Assembly: GCF_040649515.1 (NCBI RefSeq)
Contig: NZ_JBEZFP010000005.1
Location: forward strand, 67,778 to 131,777
Direction: 5' to 3'
From: Yinghuangia elevatio
GTDB taxonomy: Bacteria > Actinomycetota > Actinomycetes > Streptomycetales > Streptomycetaceae
Length of the DNA stretch: 64,000 nucleotides
Part shown: one piece after another, positions 41,366 through 52,200 of the stretch
How positions within the stretch are numbered: the stretch's first letter is position 1
Layout: every line of letters begins with the position of its first letter
Translations under genes and position numbers: made by a program
Notes under the pieces: generated by a model
The model's database searches: none
Seen by the model: the letters and a program-made list of their open reading frames with translations, nothing else
What the model was told of the DNA's origin: nothing

Positions 41366-42241
41366 TCAGCGCCGCCGCTTGGCGAAGCGTGCCGGGGCCG
41401 GCACCGGGGGCCTGCCGGAAAGCGCGGCACGCGCCCGCGGGTGGTAGCGGCGGCTCTCCGGAACGAGCGCCCACACCCGGCGCACCGCCGCGCACACCCT
41501 GCGGAAGCGCCTCTCATCGCGTGCCGTCCAGCGGTAGCCCAGGCGTTCGCGCACGGCCGGGTGGTACATCCCGACGGTCAGCCACACGTTCGCCCTGCCG
41601 ATCGGGCGCCGCACGACGCGCCATACTGCGTCCGGCAGTCCGGCCGCCGGCGGCTTGGCCAGGCCCTCGACGTCCAGCACCTGCCGGGCCGCGGGGGTGT
41701 CCTCCAGAACCTCGGTGCACATGCGGTCCCAGTACGCGCGGAACGCGGCGTAGTCCGGCGGCACGGGGCGCATGCCGACGCCGTACAGCGCGTACCAGCC
41801 GGTGCTTTCGCGGTACAACTGCTCCTTCTCGGCGTCGGTCAGCCGGTCGCCGAACAGGCCCTGCGCCACGATCATGCCCTCGAAGAACGTCGCGTGCGCC
41901 CAGAAGTAGGTGTCCGGGTCCAGCGCGTGGTACGGCCGCCCCCGCGCGTCCACGCCCATGATCCCGGCGTGGTAGTCGCGCACTTCCCGGGCCGTGGCGG
42001 CGGCGCGGTCGCCGTCGTACACGACTCCGTAGATGGGGTAGAGCGAGCGGAACAGGCGCTGCCAGCGCTCGTTGAAGAAGTCCGAGTGCTGTTCGACACC
42101 CGCGCCGAGGCCCGGGTGCATGTTCTGCATGGATCCGGCCCACAGCGCGAGCAGCGCGCCCAGTGGCCATTGCGCGAAGTAGCGCCACGTCAGCGACCCC
42201 GGGCCGGGCGCCGGAGTTCTCGCTTCACGATGCGGCGGCAC
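41366..42241 (-). CDS. Oxygenase MpaB / DUF2236 family protein, copy B
   Basis: 291 aa from GTG 42241 with AGGAGG upstream. LTWRYFAQWPLGALLALWAGSMQNMHPGLGAGVEQHSDFFNERWQRLFRSLYPIYGVVYDGD, DARGRPYHALDPDTYFWAHATFFEGMIVAQ and YAAFRAYWDRMCTEVLEDTP follow the family pattern, clearly diverged from copy A. Convergent with the TetR gene. Confidence 0.85.
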   Translation of the reverse strand: MPPHREARTPAPGPGSLTWRYFAQWPLGALLALWAGSMQNMHPGLGAGVEQHSDFFNERWQRLFRSLYPIYGVVYDGDRAAATAREVRDYHAGIMGVDARGRPYHALDPDTYFWAHATFFEGMIVAQGLFGDRLTDAEKEQLYRESTGWYALYGVGMRPVPPDYAAFRAYWDRMCTEVLEDTPAARQVLDVEGLAKPPAAGLPDAVWRVVRRPIGRANVWLTVGMYHPAVRERLGYRWTARDERRFRRVCAAVRRVWALVPESRRYHPRARAALSGRPPVPAPARFAKRRR

Positions 42242-42337
42242 GTCCGCTTTCCTCCTGAAATCCCCCTGAAATGCCTTGCGCAGAAGGCGTTCTCCCGCTC
42301 AGCGGCGGGGTCCTGATCATCCGTAGGATCCTCCCCC

Positions 42338-43633
42338 GTGATGACATCGAAGAAACGAAGGATCGCGGCGGGGTTGGGGGCCCTGCTCGTGGCCGCCGCC
42401 CTGGGCGGGGCCACCCCCGCCGCCGCCGACCCCGACAACGGACCCGGTACCGCGCCGCCGCCCAAGGTGGACCTGGTGCTGGACCTGAGCGGGTCGATGA
42501 ACCAGAACGACGCGGGCGGCGAGACCAGGATCGCGGCCGCGAAGAAGGCGTTCAACGAGATCCTGGACGCGCTGCCGGACGAGGCGCTGGTCGGCCTGCG
42601 GGTGCTGGGGCAGGGGAACCCCGGCAACAACAAGGCCGCCGGCTGCCAGGAGACCGCGCAACTCGCGCCGGTGGGCAAGCCGGACAAGGCCGCGATGAAG
42701 ACCGCGGTCGCGGCGCAGCGTCCGACCACCGGCTGGACACCGATCGGGCTCGCCCTCAACAAGGCCGCCGAGGACCTGGGCAAGGAGCAGGGCAGCCGCC
42801 GCATCATCCTGATCACGGACGGCGAGGACTCGTGCGCGCCGCCCGACCCGTGCGAGGTGGCGCGGCAGTTGGCCGCACAGGGGCTCAACCTGGTGATCGA
42901 CACGCTCGGCCTGGTGCCGGACGACAAGACCCGCAAGCAGCTCACCTGCATCGCCAACGCGACCGGCGGGACGTACACCTCCGCGAACAACGCCCAGGAA
43001 CTGTCCGAGCGTGTGACGCAGTTGGTCGACCGGGCGGTGGAGAAGGCCGAAGAGGTCACCATCCCCACGGCCGTGCACGGCAGTCCGAACGGGTGCGCGG
43101 ACGCGCCGCTGCTGGGCCCGGGCGTCTACAACGACCGCGAGGAGTTCGAGCAGCATCTCTGGTACAAGGTCCCGCAGTTGCCGGGCCAGGAGCTGCGCGC
43201 GTCGGCTACGGTCGGCATCGACCGCAACGTCGCCCGGGACTACGACGTCACCATCACGGCGGTGTCCGAGGACGGCCGCGACCTCGCGCGCCACACGGAC
43301 GCAGGCAGCGGGCGCATGGACGGGCAATCGGCGGGCCTGCGCTATTCGTTGCCGCAGAAGGGCGACGACCAGCCGGAGCCGAAGGACGCGAGGATCACCT
43401 GCCTGATGGTCAGCACGGCCTTCCACGGCGGCCCCGGTGCCGCGCAGAGTCCGGGCATGCCGGTCGAGTTGCTCGTCGACCTGGTGCGGGCCTCGGACGC
43501 GCAGGCGGCCGACACCCACGGCCTGGGCCGCGGCTGGATCTTCCTCGGTGTGCTGGCCGGCGTCGGCCTGGTGGCCGGGCTTCTGTTCGGCTGGATCGTC
43601 CGCCTCTTCGCGGGCATGCGGAGGGCTGTGTGA
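42338..43633 (+). CDS. Secreted VWA-domain protein anchored by a C-terminal membrane helix
   Basis: 431 aa. GTG-ATG start, signal peptide (RRIAAGLGALLVAAALGGATPAAA), then a von Willebrand A domain with the MIDAS motif DLSGSMNQN (from residue ~49), TGWTPIGLAL (MIDAS Thr) and LITDGEDSC. A beta-rich domain (~250-390) follows, then a helix FLGVLAGVGLVAGLLFGWIV and a short basic tail. Extracellular metal-dependent adhesion or assembly is the usual VWA role. TGATG overlap couples it to the next gene. Confidence 0.85.
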   Translation: MMTSKKRRIAAGLGALLVAAALGGATPAAADPDNGPGTAPPPKVDLVLDLSGSMNQNDAGGETRIAAAKKAFNEILDALPDEALVGLRVLGQGNPGNNKAAGCQETAQLAPVGKPDKAAMKTAVAAQRPTTGWTPIGLALNKAAEDLGKEQGSRRIILITDGEDSCAPPDPCEVARQLAAQGLNLVIDTLGLVPDDKTRKQLTCIANATGGTYTSANNAQELSERVTQLVDRAVEKAEEVTIPTAVHGSPNGCADAPLLGPGVYNDREEFEQHLWYKVPQLPGQELRASATVGIDRNVARDYDVTITAVSEDGRDLARHTDAGSGRMDGQSAGLRYSLPQKGDDQPEPKDARITCLMVSTAFHGGPGAAQSPGMPVELLVDLVRASDAQAADTHGLGRGWIFLGVLAGVGLVAGLLFGWIVRLFAGMRRAV

Positions 43634-44532
43634 TGCGTACCCCGACCGGCAACCCCACTTCGGCGGACGGGCGTACTCGCCCGGGTACGCCCCGCCGCAC
43701 CCGCGCCCTGGGACTCGCGTCCCTCGCGGCGGCGTTCGCACTCGTCGGCGGCCCCGCGGTGGCCGCGACCGACAGCCCCACGCCCGGCGGTTCGGGCGGC
43801 TCCGGCTCGAAGCCGGGCAACAGCACGTCGGCCACCAACGTGCTGCCCGGCACGTCGTTCCTGACGGCCGGGAAGATGGAGGCCGAGACGTCGACCACGA
43901 CGTCGGGCGCGGTGGGCGAGTACATGTACTGGTCGTTCCCCGCGCTCGCGGAACAGGACGTCAGTGCCAAGGTGACGCTGACGCTCCCGAACGGCCTGAG
44001 CGCCCCGACCACGTGGCGCGTCGACGTGTTCGACGGCATAAGGAGGCACCAGCCGTGCGCGACGGGCCGTCCGCAGTTGTCGGCGCTGCCGTCCGACACC
44101 GAGCTGCGGATCGACTGCGGGCCGCGCACCATCCGCCCGTGGGCCGAGGCGTGGTCGGCTGACCCGCTGCCCGGCACCTACTACGTGCGGGTCTCCGCGC
44201 TCGAGTTCAACGAGAAGGACGTCGGCCGCAAGATAGGGGTCAAGCTCGAGCTGACCGCCAAGGGCGGCGGGGACTCGGGTCCGGACGCGGGGCAGGACGA
44301 CGCGCTGAAGGCGCCGCTCGTACCGGTCACGCAGGCGGGCCGACCGCTGCAGCCGGGCCAGGTCGCCGAGACGCGCAAGGTGACGCTGGCCGGGTTCGAC
44401 GACGGCGACGACGCGTGGCTGTCGGGGACGACGGGCCGGTGGGTCTGGACGTCCGCGGGCGGCGTCGTGGCGATGCTGCTCGGCGTCGGCGGCTTCCTGT
44501 TCGCCCGGCACCCGCGGCGCTGGTTCCGGTAG
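43633..44532 (+). CDS. Secreted membrane-anchored partner of the VWA protein
   Basis: 299 aa. Arg/Pro-rich front, signal sequence ALGLASLAAAFALVGGPAVA, Gly/Ser linker, then a ~150-residue beta domain (SGAVGEYMYWSFPALAEQDVSAKVTLTLPNGLS, TWRVDVFDG, a Cys pair in QPCATGRP and RIDCGPRT), a C-terminal helix GVVAMLLGVGGFLFA and basic tail. Same topology as its partner; no enzyme motif. ATG overlaps the preceding stop by one base. Probably forms an envelope complex with the VWA protein. Confidence 0.78.
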   Translation: MRTPTGNPTSADGRTRPGTPRRTRALGLASLAAAFALVGGPAVAATDSPTPGGSGGSGSKPGNSTSATNVLPGTSFLTAGKMEAETSTTTSGAVGEYMYWSFPALAEQDVSAKVTLTLPNGLSAPTTWRVDVFDGIRRHQPCATGRPQLSALPSDTELRIDCGPRTIRPWAEAWSADPLPGTYYVRVSALEFNEKDVGRKIGVKLELTAKGGGDSGPDAGQDDALKAPLVPVTQAGRPLQPGQVAETRKVTLAGFDDGDDAWLSGTTGRWVWTSAGGVVAMLLGVGGFLFARHPRRWFR

Positions 44533-44544
44533 TAGTTCGCGCGC

Positions 44545-44588
44545 AGACGCCCGGGTGGGAGGCTGCTTCGCCTCCCGCCCGGGCGTCT
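44545..44588 (+). terminator. 19-bp-stem terminator after the VWA operon
   Basis: 44545-44563 (AGACGCCCGGGTGGGAGGC) pairs at 18 of 19 positions with 44570-44588 around a 6-nt loop and is followed by TCTGTG. It also faces the convergent LysR gene. Confidence 0.85.
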
Positions 44589-44608
44589 TCTGTGTGGGCC
44601 GTGACTGT

Positions 44609-44706
44609 CGTGCTCGTGGTGCCGTGCTCGTGGTGCTGTACGCGGGGTGCCGTACGCGTGGTGCCGTACGCGTTTTGCCGTACGCGTTTTGCCGTGCCCG
44701 TGGTGC
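44609..44706. repeat. Degenerate ~15-bp tandem repeat
   Basis: Repeated blocks like CGTGGTGCCGTACG and CGTTTTGCCGTACG fill the gap between the terminator and the LysR stop codon. No coding content. Confidence 0.8.
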
Positions 44707-44708
44707 GC

Positions 44709-45605
44709 TCAGATGTCGCCGGATTCGCGCACTCCCCCGCGCTGCGCGAACTCCAGGAACGAGCGCGCCTGCCGGCCCGTCGCCTCGGGCGTGTGCACCA
44801 GCGCCACCGCCCGCAGCAGGGGCGGGTCGAACGAGCGGATGACCGCCGACTCGCCGAACACCCCGAGGGCGATGTCGCGGTACCAGAGCATCGAGCCCTC
44901 GCCGTTGAGCACCGAGGCGATCCAGTGCACCCGGTCGTCGGTCTCGACGACCGCCACCGGGCGGACCCACAGTGTCGCGAACATGGCCTCCATCTCGGAG
45001 CGCCGCCCGCTGCCGCGCGTCGGCATGGCCATGCGGAGGCCGTTGAGCATCGCCCACGGCATCGGGTCGGGCAGGTCCTCGGACGGCGGCGAGACCAGGA
45101 CGACTTCGTGCTCGGCGAGCCGGTGCGAGCGCAGGTCCTGCGGTACCGGGGCGTCGACCAGCCCGAGCGCGGTCAGGCCGCTGCGGACCGACTCGAAGAC
45201 GTCCTCGCGGCTGAGGCAGCGTACGACGTCCACCGGCACCCCGGGTGTCTCCACCTCGAACGCCGGGACGATGCGGCCGGTCAGGTCGACGGCGAGGGTG
45301 TGCGTGGTGGCGATGCGCAGGCCGCTGACCCGGGCGGCCTCGGCGGCGCGGCCGACGTCCTCGATCGCGCCGACGGTGTCGAGGACGGTGCGGGCGAGCC
45401 GCACCACGCGCTTGCCTTCCGCGGTGAGCCCCACGCTGCGGCCCTCGCGGACCAGCAGTTCCCCGCCGAGCTCGTGTTCCAGCGCCTTGAGGGCGCGGGA
45501 CAGCGCCGACTGCGCGACATAGAGGGCTTCGGCCGCCGCCGTCATGGTGCCGTGGTCCGCGACCGCTATGAGGTAGCGCAACTGCTGAAGAGTCACGTGT
45601 CGCAC
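44709..45605 (-). CDS. LysR-family transcriptional regulator
   Basis: 298 aa from GTG 45605. HTH: VTLQQLRYLIAVADHGTMTAAAEALYVAQSALSRALKALEHELGGELLVREGRSVGLTAEGKRVVRLA. Periplasmic-binding-like effector domain from ~90 (GLRIATTHTLAVDLTGRIVPAFEVETPGVPVDVVRC). Divergent from the polyketide cluster with a 624-bp gap, the classical layout for a LysR activator of the divergent operon, but also possibly independent. Confidence 0.92.
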   Translation of the reverse strand: MRHVTLQQLRYLIAVADHGTMTAAAEALYVAQSALSRALKALEHELGGELLVREGRSVGLTAEGKRVVRLARTVLDTVGAIEDVGRAAEAARVSGLRIATTHTLAVDLTGRIVPAFEVETPGVPVDVVRCLSREDVFESVRSGLTALGLVDAPVPQDLRSHRLAEHEVVLVSPPSEDLPDPMPWAMLNGLRMAMPTRGSGRRSEMEAMFATLWVRPVAVVETDDRVHWIASVLNGEGSMLWYRDIALGVFGESAVIRSFDPPLLRAVALVHTPEATGRQARSFLEFAQRGGVRESGDI

Positions 45606-46229
45606 ATTAACGCGTCGACCCCTGCGACAAACAGGTTTCCGGGAATTCGTCGAATATTTGCGGGCCGGTCACCCGGTTCCGTACGGTGGCCCGCGGCGGA
45701 CCCCGGGTAATCGTCGGCAGACGATATGCGCCCAGCATTTTGGGCAACGAACCATGCCTGGAATGCATAGATCACCGGGCGGTTCGCGACGGTCCGCGGG
45801 CCGCTGCCGCGCGCGGGCGTACCCGCGGTAAGTTTGCGACATACGCCAGCGTATGGTCACCCTTGCGTTTGCCCTGGTCAGAACGTGTTCTAGTACGAAC
45901 GCCCTGGTAGAACTCGGGTATCCGGTCCGACCGGTGCGGCGGGAGTCCGGGCGGTCACGGCTCGCGGCGCGCCGTGCGGACCGGCCGGGCGGACACCCTT
46001 GACAGCCCCGGACGGCACCCGCACGATACTTCGAGCCGATCCGACGAAAGCGATTCCGGTTAATCGGCGTACCGCACAGGAATGCCGCACCACCGCTCGC
46101 GCCGTGATTTTTCAGTGTGCCAGGTGTTTGCTTGAGCGCCGTATTTCCTCATGAGCCGTGGCCGGCCCGCGAGCTATTCGCGAATGCCGGCGCACGGCTG
46201 CCGTGCACGCCCGGGAAGGAGCCGCACCC
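45606..46229. promoter_or_regulatory. Long intergenic control region upstream of the PKS operon
   Basis: 624 bp without a convincing gene, lower in GC than its flanks around 45640-45660 and 46100-46150. It contains two dyads: CATACGC-CA-GCGTATG (45840-45855, perfect) and AGAAC-GT-GTTCT (45880-45891). GGAAGGA at 46214-46220 is the ribosome site for the PKS ATG. The dyads are ~375 and ~340 bp from that start, so an upstream activator or a long leader is likely. Confidence 0.55.
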
Positions 46230-49200
46230 ATGGCGTCGGAGACTCTGCGTCGCGACCTCGTCCTCGCGATCGGACCGTTCGAGGAGCCGAACGGACCGCT
46301 CGCCGTCGCCGCCCACCGGGCCGGCGCGCTCGGCGTCGTCGACCTCGGGCGGGACCGCGCCGCGGCGCTGTCCGCGCTCGCCGAGGTGGTCCGCCGCCCG
46401 GACCGGTCGTTCGGGGTGCGGGTGCCCGTCGGCTGCCCGGTGGCACCGACGGAACTCCCCGATCCCACCGACGTGGTGGTCCTCGCCCACGGAGCCCCGT
46501 GGCGGGTCGCCGACGCCGGGCCGGACCGACGGGTCCTCGTCGAGGTCACCTCGCCCGCGGAGGCCCGCACCGCGGCGGCCGAGGGCGCGTACGGCGTCGT
46601 CGCGGTCGGCCACGAGGCAGGCGGCCGGGTCGGCGACCTGACCACCTTCGTGCTGCTCCAGCACCTGCTGGCGGACCCCGAACTGCGGCTCCCGGTCTGG
46701 GCGAAGGGCGGCATCGGCACGCACACCGCAGCCGCCGCGATCGCGGGCGGCGCGACCGGGGTCGTGCTCGACACGCAACTTGCCCTGCTCGCGGAATCCG
46801 CACCGTGCCTGCCGGACCCGGTGGCCGCGGCACTGCGGTCGATGGACGGCGGGGAGACCGTCGTCCTGGAGGGACACCGGGTGTACACCCGGCCGGATCT
46901 GCCGCTGCGTCAGCTTGCGGACGCGGCGGCGGCGTTCGGCGGCGTCGGGTCGGCGTTCGGGGCGCGCGGCCTCGATCGGCAGCTGCTCCCCGTGGGACAG
47001 GACGGAGCGCTGGCCCGACGTTTCGCCGAGCGGTACGGCACGACCGGACGGGCCGTTAGGGCCGTCCGGTCGGCCGTCACCGCCGCCCTCGCCGCCGCCG
47101 TGCGGCACCGACCGCTGCTGCCCGGCTCGGACGGCGACCTGCCCGTCGTGCAAGGCCCGATGACACGGGTGAGCGACCGGGCCGCGTTCGCCGACGAGGT
47201 CTCCGCGGGCGGCGGACTGCCGTTCCTCGCCCTCGCGCTGATGGACGGCGCCGCCACCCGGGCGCTCCTGGAGGAGACCGCCGAGCGCCTGGACGGGCGC
47301 CGCTGGGGCGTCGGCCTGCTCGGTTTCGCCCCCGCGGAGCTGCGCGACGAACAGCTCGCGGCAGTGGCCGCGGTGCGGCCGCCGTTCGCGCTGATCGCCG
47401 GCGGACGGCCCGACCAGGCGGCGCCGTTGGAGGCCGCGGGCATTCACACGTACCTGCACGTCCCCTCACCGGGGCTCTTGGACCAGTTCCTGCGCGCGGG
47501 CGCCCGGCGTTTCGTGTTCGAGGGCCTGGAGTGCGGCGGGCATGTCGGACCGCGCGCCAGTTTCCCGCTCTGGGAAAGCCAGTTGGACCTGCTGCTGGCC
47601 CATGCCCGCCGGCACGGCGGTGCCGCGGACCTGGACCTGCTGTTCGCGGGCGGGATCCACGACGCCCGATCGGCCGCGATGGCCGCCGCGGCTGCCGCTC
47701 CGCTGGTGGAACTCGGTGCTCGAATGGGCGTGTTGATGGGCACCGCGTACCTGTTCACCCGGGAGGCGGTGGCGGCCGGGGCGATTCTGCCCGGCTTCCA
47801 GGAGGCGGCCGTCGCCTGCGAGGCGACCGAACTGCTGCAGACCGCACCGGGGCACGCGACACGCTGCGCGGGGACTCCGTTCGTGAGCGCGTTCGCCGAG
47901 GCGCGGGCGGCGCTGGAGGCACGTGGCGTACCGGCCCGGGACATGTGGGCCGAGCTGGAGGAACTCAACCTCGGTCGTCTGCGCATCGCCAGCAAGGGCG
48001 TGGTCCGCGGTGAACGGGGACTCGCGTCCGTCGATGCGGAGACCCAGCGCCGCGAAGGCATGTTCATGCTCGGCCAGGTCGCCGCGTTGCGCTCCGCCGC
48101 CACCACGGTGGCCGACCTGCACGCGGAGGTGACCGAAGGCGCCACCGCCCATCTGGCGGACCGCGCCGCCGCTCTCGGGATCATCGAGGAGGAACCGGTG
48201 GCCGAGGCCGAGCCGGTGGATGTGGCGATCGTCGGCATGGCGTGCGTGCTCCCGGGCGCCGCGGACCTGGCGGCTTTCTGGCGCAACGTGCTGCTCGGCG
48301 CGGACGCCGTGACCGAGGTCCCGCGCGAACGCTGGGACCCCGATCTGTACTTCGACCCCGACGCGGTACGCGACCCGGTGGGCCGCACCCCGTCCAAGTG
48401 GGGCGGCTTCGTACCGCCGATCCCCTTCGACGCTCCCGCGTACGGCATTCCGCCGGCCTCGCTCGCCGCCATCGAGCCCGCGCAACTCCTCGCCCTGCAC
48501 GTGGCGTCGCGGGCGCTCGACGACGCCGGCTACGGCGGCGGCCGCGAGTTCGACCGCGGCCGCACCTCGGTGGTCTTCGGCGCGGAGGCCGGCACGGACC
48601 TGGCCGGCGCGTACGGCTTCCGCTCGCTCTACCCCGCCTACTTCGGCGACCTGCCGCCCGACCTCGACGCGCAACTGCCCCGACCCACCGAGGACTCGTT
48701 TCCCGGCGTGCTGGCCAACGTGATCGCGGGCCGCATCGCCAACCGGCTCGACCTCGGCGGGGTGAACTACACCGTGGACGCCGCCTGCGCGGCCTCCCTC
48801 GCCGCGCTCGACCTGGCCTGCAAGGAGCTTGTCCAGGGCAGCAGCGACGTGGTGCTGTGCGGCGGCGTCGACACCCACAACGGCATCAACGACTACCTGA
48901 TGTTCTCGTCGGTGCACGCCCTTTCGCCGTCGGGCCGCTGCGCGACCTTCGACGCGTCCGCCGACGGCATCGCCCTCGGCGAGGGCGCCGCGTGCCTGGT
49001 GCTCAAGCGCCTCGCCGACGCCGAGCGCGACGGCGACCGCGTCTACGCGGTGGTCAAGGGCGTCGGCGGATCCAGCGACGGGCGTTCGCTGGGGCTGACC
49101 GCGCCGCGGCCGGAGGGGCAGCGACGGGCGCTGGAACGCGCGTACGCCCGGGCGGGCGTGTCCCCCGCCGAGATCGGCCTCGTCGAGGCGCACGGCACCG

Positions 49201-52200
49201 GCACCGTCGTCGGCGACCGCGCCGAACTGGAGACGCTGACCGAGGTGTTCACCGCGCACGGCGCCGAACCCGGCGGCTGCGCCCTCGGATCGGTCAAGTC
49301 GCAGATCGGCCACACCAAGTGCGCGGCCGGCCTCGCGGGGCTGATCAAGGCCGCGCTGGCGCTGCACCACGGCGTACGCCCGCCCACGCTGCACGTCCGC
49401 GAGCCCAACGCCGCCTGGGACGCCCGGACCAGCCCGTTCTTCTTCGACGGCCAGGCCAGGCCGTGGAGCGAGAGGGACCCCGCGCGACGCCGCGCGGGAG
49501 TCAGCGCGTTCGGTTTCGGCGGCACGAACTTCCACGCGGTGCTCGCCGGGCACGCGGCACCCGAACGGGAATGCGGGCTCGTCGGTTCCGGTTCCGGTTC
49601 CGGTTCCGGTTCCGCGATGACCGAATGGCCCGCCGAGCTGTTCTGCTTCGCGGGTGCGGACCACGCGGCAGCCGTGCGTGCGATCGACGCGATGGTCGCG
49701 CTGTTGGACGAGCGTGTCCCGCGCACCCTCCGCGGGCTCGCCGCCCTCGCGGCGGAGTCGGTCGCGGCGGCCGGGGCGCCCGTGCAGGTCGCCCTGGTCG
49801 CCGCCGATCCGGAGGATCTCCGGGTCAAACTGGGCCGCGCGCGGGACGGTGCGGACGACCCGGCGGGCGAGGTGTTCAGGCGCCGCGACGACCTGGCGCC
49901 GGGACGCGTCGCCTTCCTGTACCCGGGCCAGGGCAGCCAGCGGCCGGGCATGCTCGCCGACCTGTTCGTAGCGTTCCCCGGACTGCACGACGTGCTGGCC
50001 GAGGCACCGGAGCCGACGGTCCGGGCGATGTTCCCGCCGACCGCGTTCGGTGCCGAGGCCCGCGAGGCCGCGCACCTGCGGATCACCGACACCCGGACCG
50101 CGCAGCCCGCGCTCGGCGTCGCGGCGGTGGCCGTCACGCGGGTGCTGGACCGGCTCGGCGTACGCCCCGACCTCGCCGGCGGGCACAGCTACGGCGAGTT
50201 GGCCGCGCTGTGGGCGGCCGGCGCGTTCGACAGCGCGACGCTGCTGCGCCTGTCCGCGGCGCGTGCCGAGGCGATCCTCGGTGCCGCCGGATCCGACCCG
50301 GGTGCGATGGCCGCCGTCAACGCGCCCGCGGACCGGCTGGCGCCGGTGCTGACCCTGCTCAACCTGAACCACAACCTCTCCCCGGGTGGCAACGGCACGG
50401 GGCCCCGCCTGGGCGTGGTCGCGGCGAACATGAACACGCCTTCGCAAACCGTTATCTCCGGTCCGACACCGGCCCTGGAGGCGGCCGTCGCCGCGCTGGA
50501 GGCCGAGGGGGTCCAGGTACGCCGCCTGCCGGTGGCCTGTGCCTTCCACAGCGCGGTCGTCGCCGGCGCGTCCGCCGAACTCGGCCGTACGCTCGCCGCG
50601 TTGCCGGTGTCGGCACCGGGCTTCCCGGTGTGGTCCAACGGGACGGCCGCCGCGTATCCGCAGGACCCGGACGCGGTACGGGCGCTGCTGGCCCGTCAGG
50701 TCGCCGAGCCGGTGCGCTTCGTGGAGCAGATCGAGGCGATGTACGCGGCGGGTGCGCGTACCTTCGTCGAGGCGGGCCCGGGACGGGCCCTGACCGGAAT
50801 GGTCCGGGCGATCCTCGGGGACCGCCCGCACACCGCCGTCGCCTGCGACGTCCCCGGCGAGTCCGGGCTGCGGCGGCTGCTCGCGGCGTGCGCCGAACTG
50901 GCCGTCACAGGAGTGCCCGTCGCGCTCGGCGAACTGACCCGCGGCCGGGTCACCGCCGCCGACACGCACCCCGCACCCCTGCCGGCGTGGCAGGTCGACG
51001 GCCATCTGGTGCGCACCGCGGACGGCAATCCGGTCGCGGGCGGGCTCCGCCCGGCGGAACCGGTCGCGCCTCCGGTGGTCGTGCAGGCCACCGGAAGCGC
51101 GGCCGGGGCCGCCACCCCGGATCCGCGGGAGACCGCGGTGCTCGAATACCTGGCGGGAGCGCGTGAGTTGGTGGCCGCGCAGCGAGACGTCCTGCTGGGC
51201 TTCCTGGGTGCGGAGCCGCAATCGTGGGCGGCGCCCGCCCGCCTTTCGACCGGCACTTCCGCTGCCGCGCCCGTGACTTCGGCCGACGCCGTCATCGCAT
51301 CCGCGCCGTCCGTGCCGGATCCGGTCCTCCAGAGCGCTCCGGCGCCGGTCGAACTGCTCGACGCCGAACGCGCCTTGGACGCCGTGCTCGACGTCATCGG
51401 CACACGCACCGGATACCCGCGGGACATGCTCGACACCGGCCTGGACCTGGAGGCGGACCTCTCCGTCGACTCGATCAAACGCACCGAGATCATCGGCGAG
51501 TTGGCGGTACGCCTCGACATGCTCGACGAGTCGCTGGTGGAACGGCTCGCCCGGGTGAAGACCATCAGCGCGATCGTCGAAGGCCTGCTGGAGCACGCGG
51601 GGGCCGGGGCACCGGGAGCATCGGGCCCGCCCGACACCGCGCAATCGGACGGTGCGCCGGCGGACGCGCCTGCCGCGCACGGCACCGACCTGTCCGGAGC
51701 ACCGGTCCACGAGGCTCCGGTCCACGAAGTAGCTGGGCGCGAGGCTGCGGTCCACGAAGTAGCTGGGCGCGAGGCTGTCCGCCGCGAAGCCGTGGGGCAC
51801 GAAGAGGCGGTCCAGGACCGGTCGTTCGCGACACCGGCCGTCGCTTCGGCGTCGCCTGCCGCGCCCGCCACCACGAGCCGGTGGTTCGCGGGCACACGTA
51901 CCGGCGCCGACAGCGGGCCGCGCGCCACCGCTGACGGTGGACCGCGCACCCGTGCCTTCGGGGGCGTGCCATCCGACGGAGGTAGGGACAGCCACGCGGA
52001 TGACGGCGTTCCGGTGCGGCACGTTGTCGAGGTCGTCGAATACGTCGCGGCGGCCCCGGATGCCGAGCACATCGCCGCCGCGGTCGCCGGCCGGTCGGTC
52101 GTCCTTCTCGCCGATGCCCACGGCATTGCGCTCGCGCTCGCCGACCGGTTGGAGCGACTGGGGGCCGTGGTGTGGATCGCCGAGCCCGGTCAGGCGCTCC

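Noticed and set aside
45880..45891. KstR-type cholesterol operator (AGAAC-N2-GTTCT)
   Set aside because: Half-sites resemble KstR, but no steroid genes are nearby and one flanking consensus base is missing; kept only as a generic dyad.
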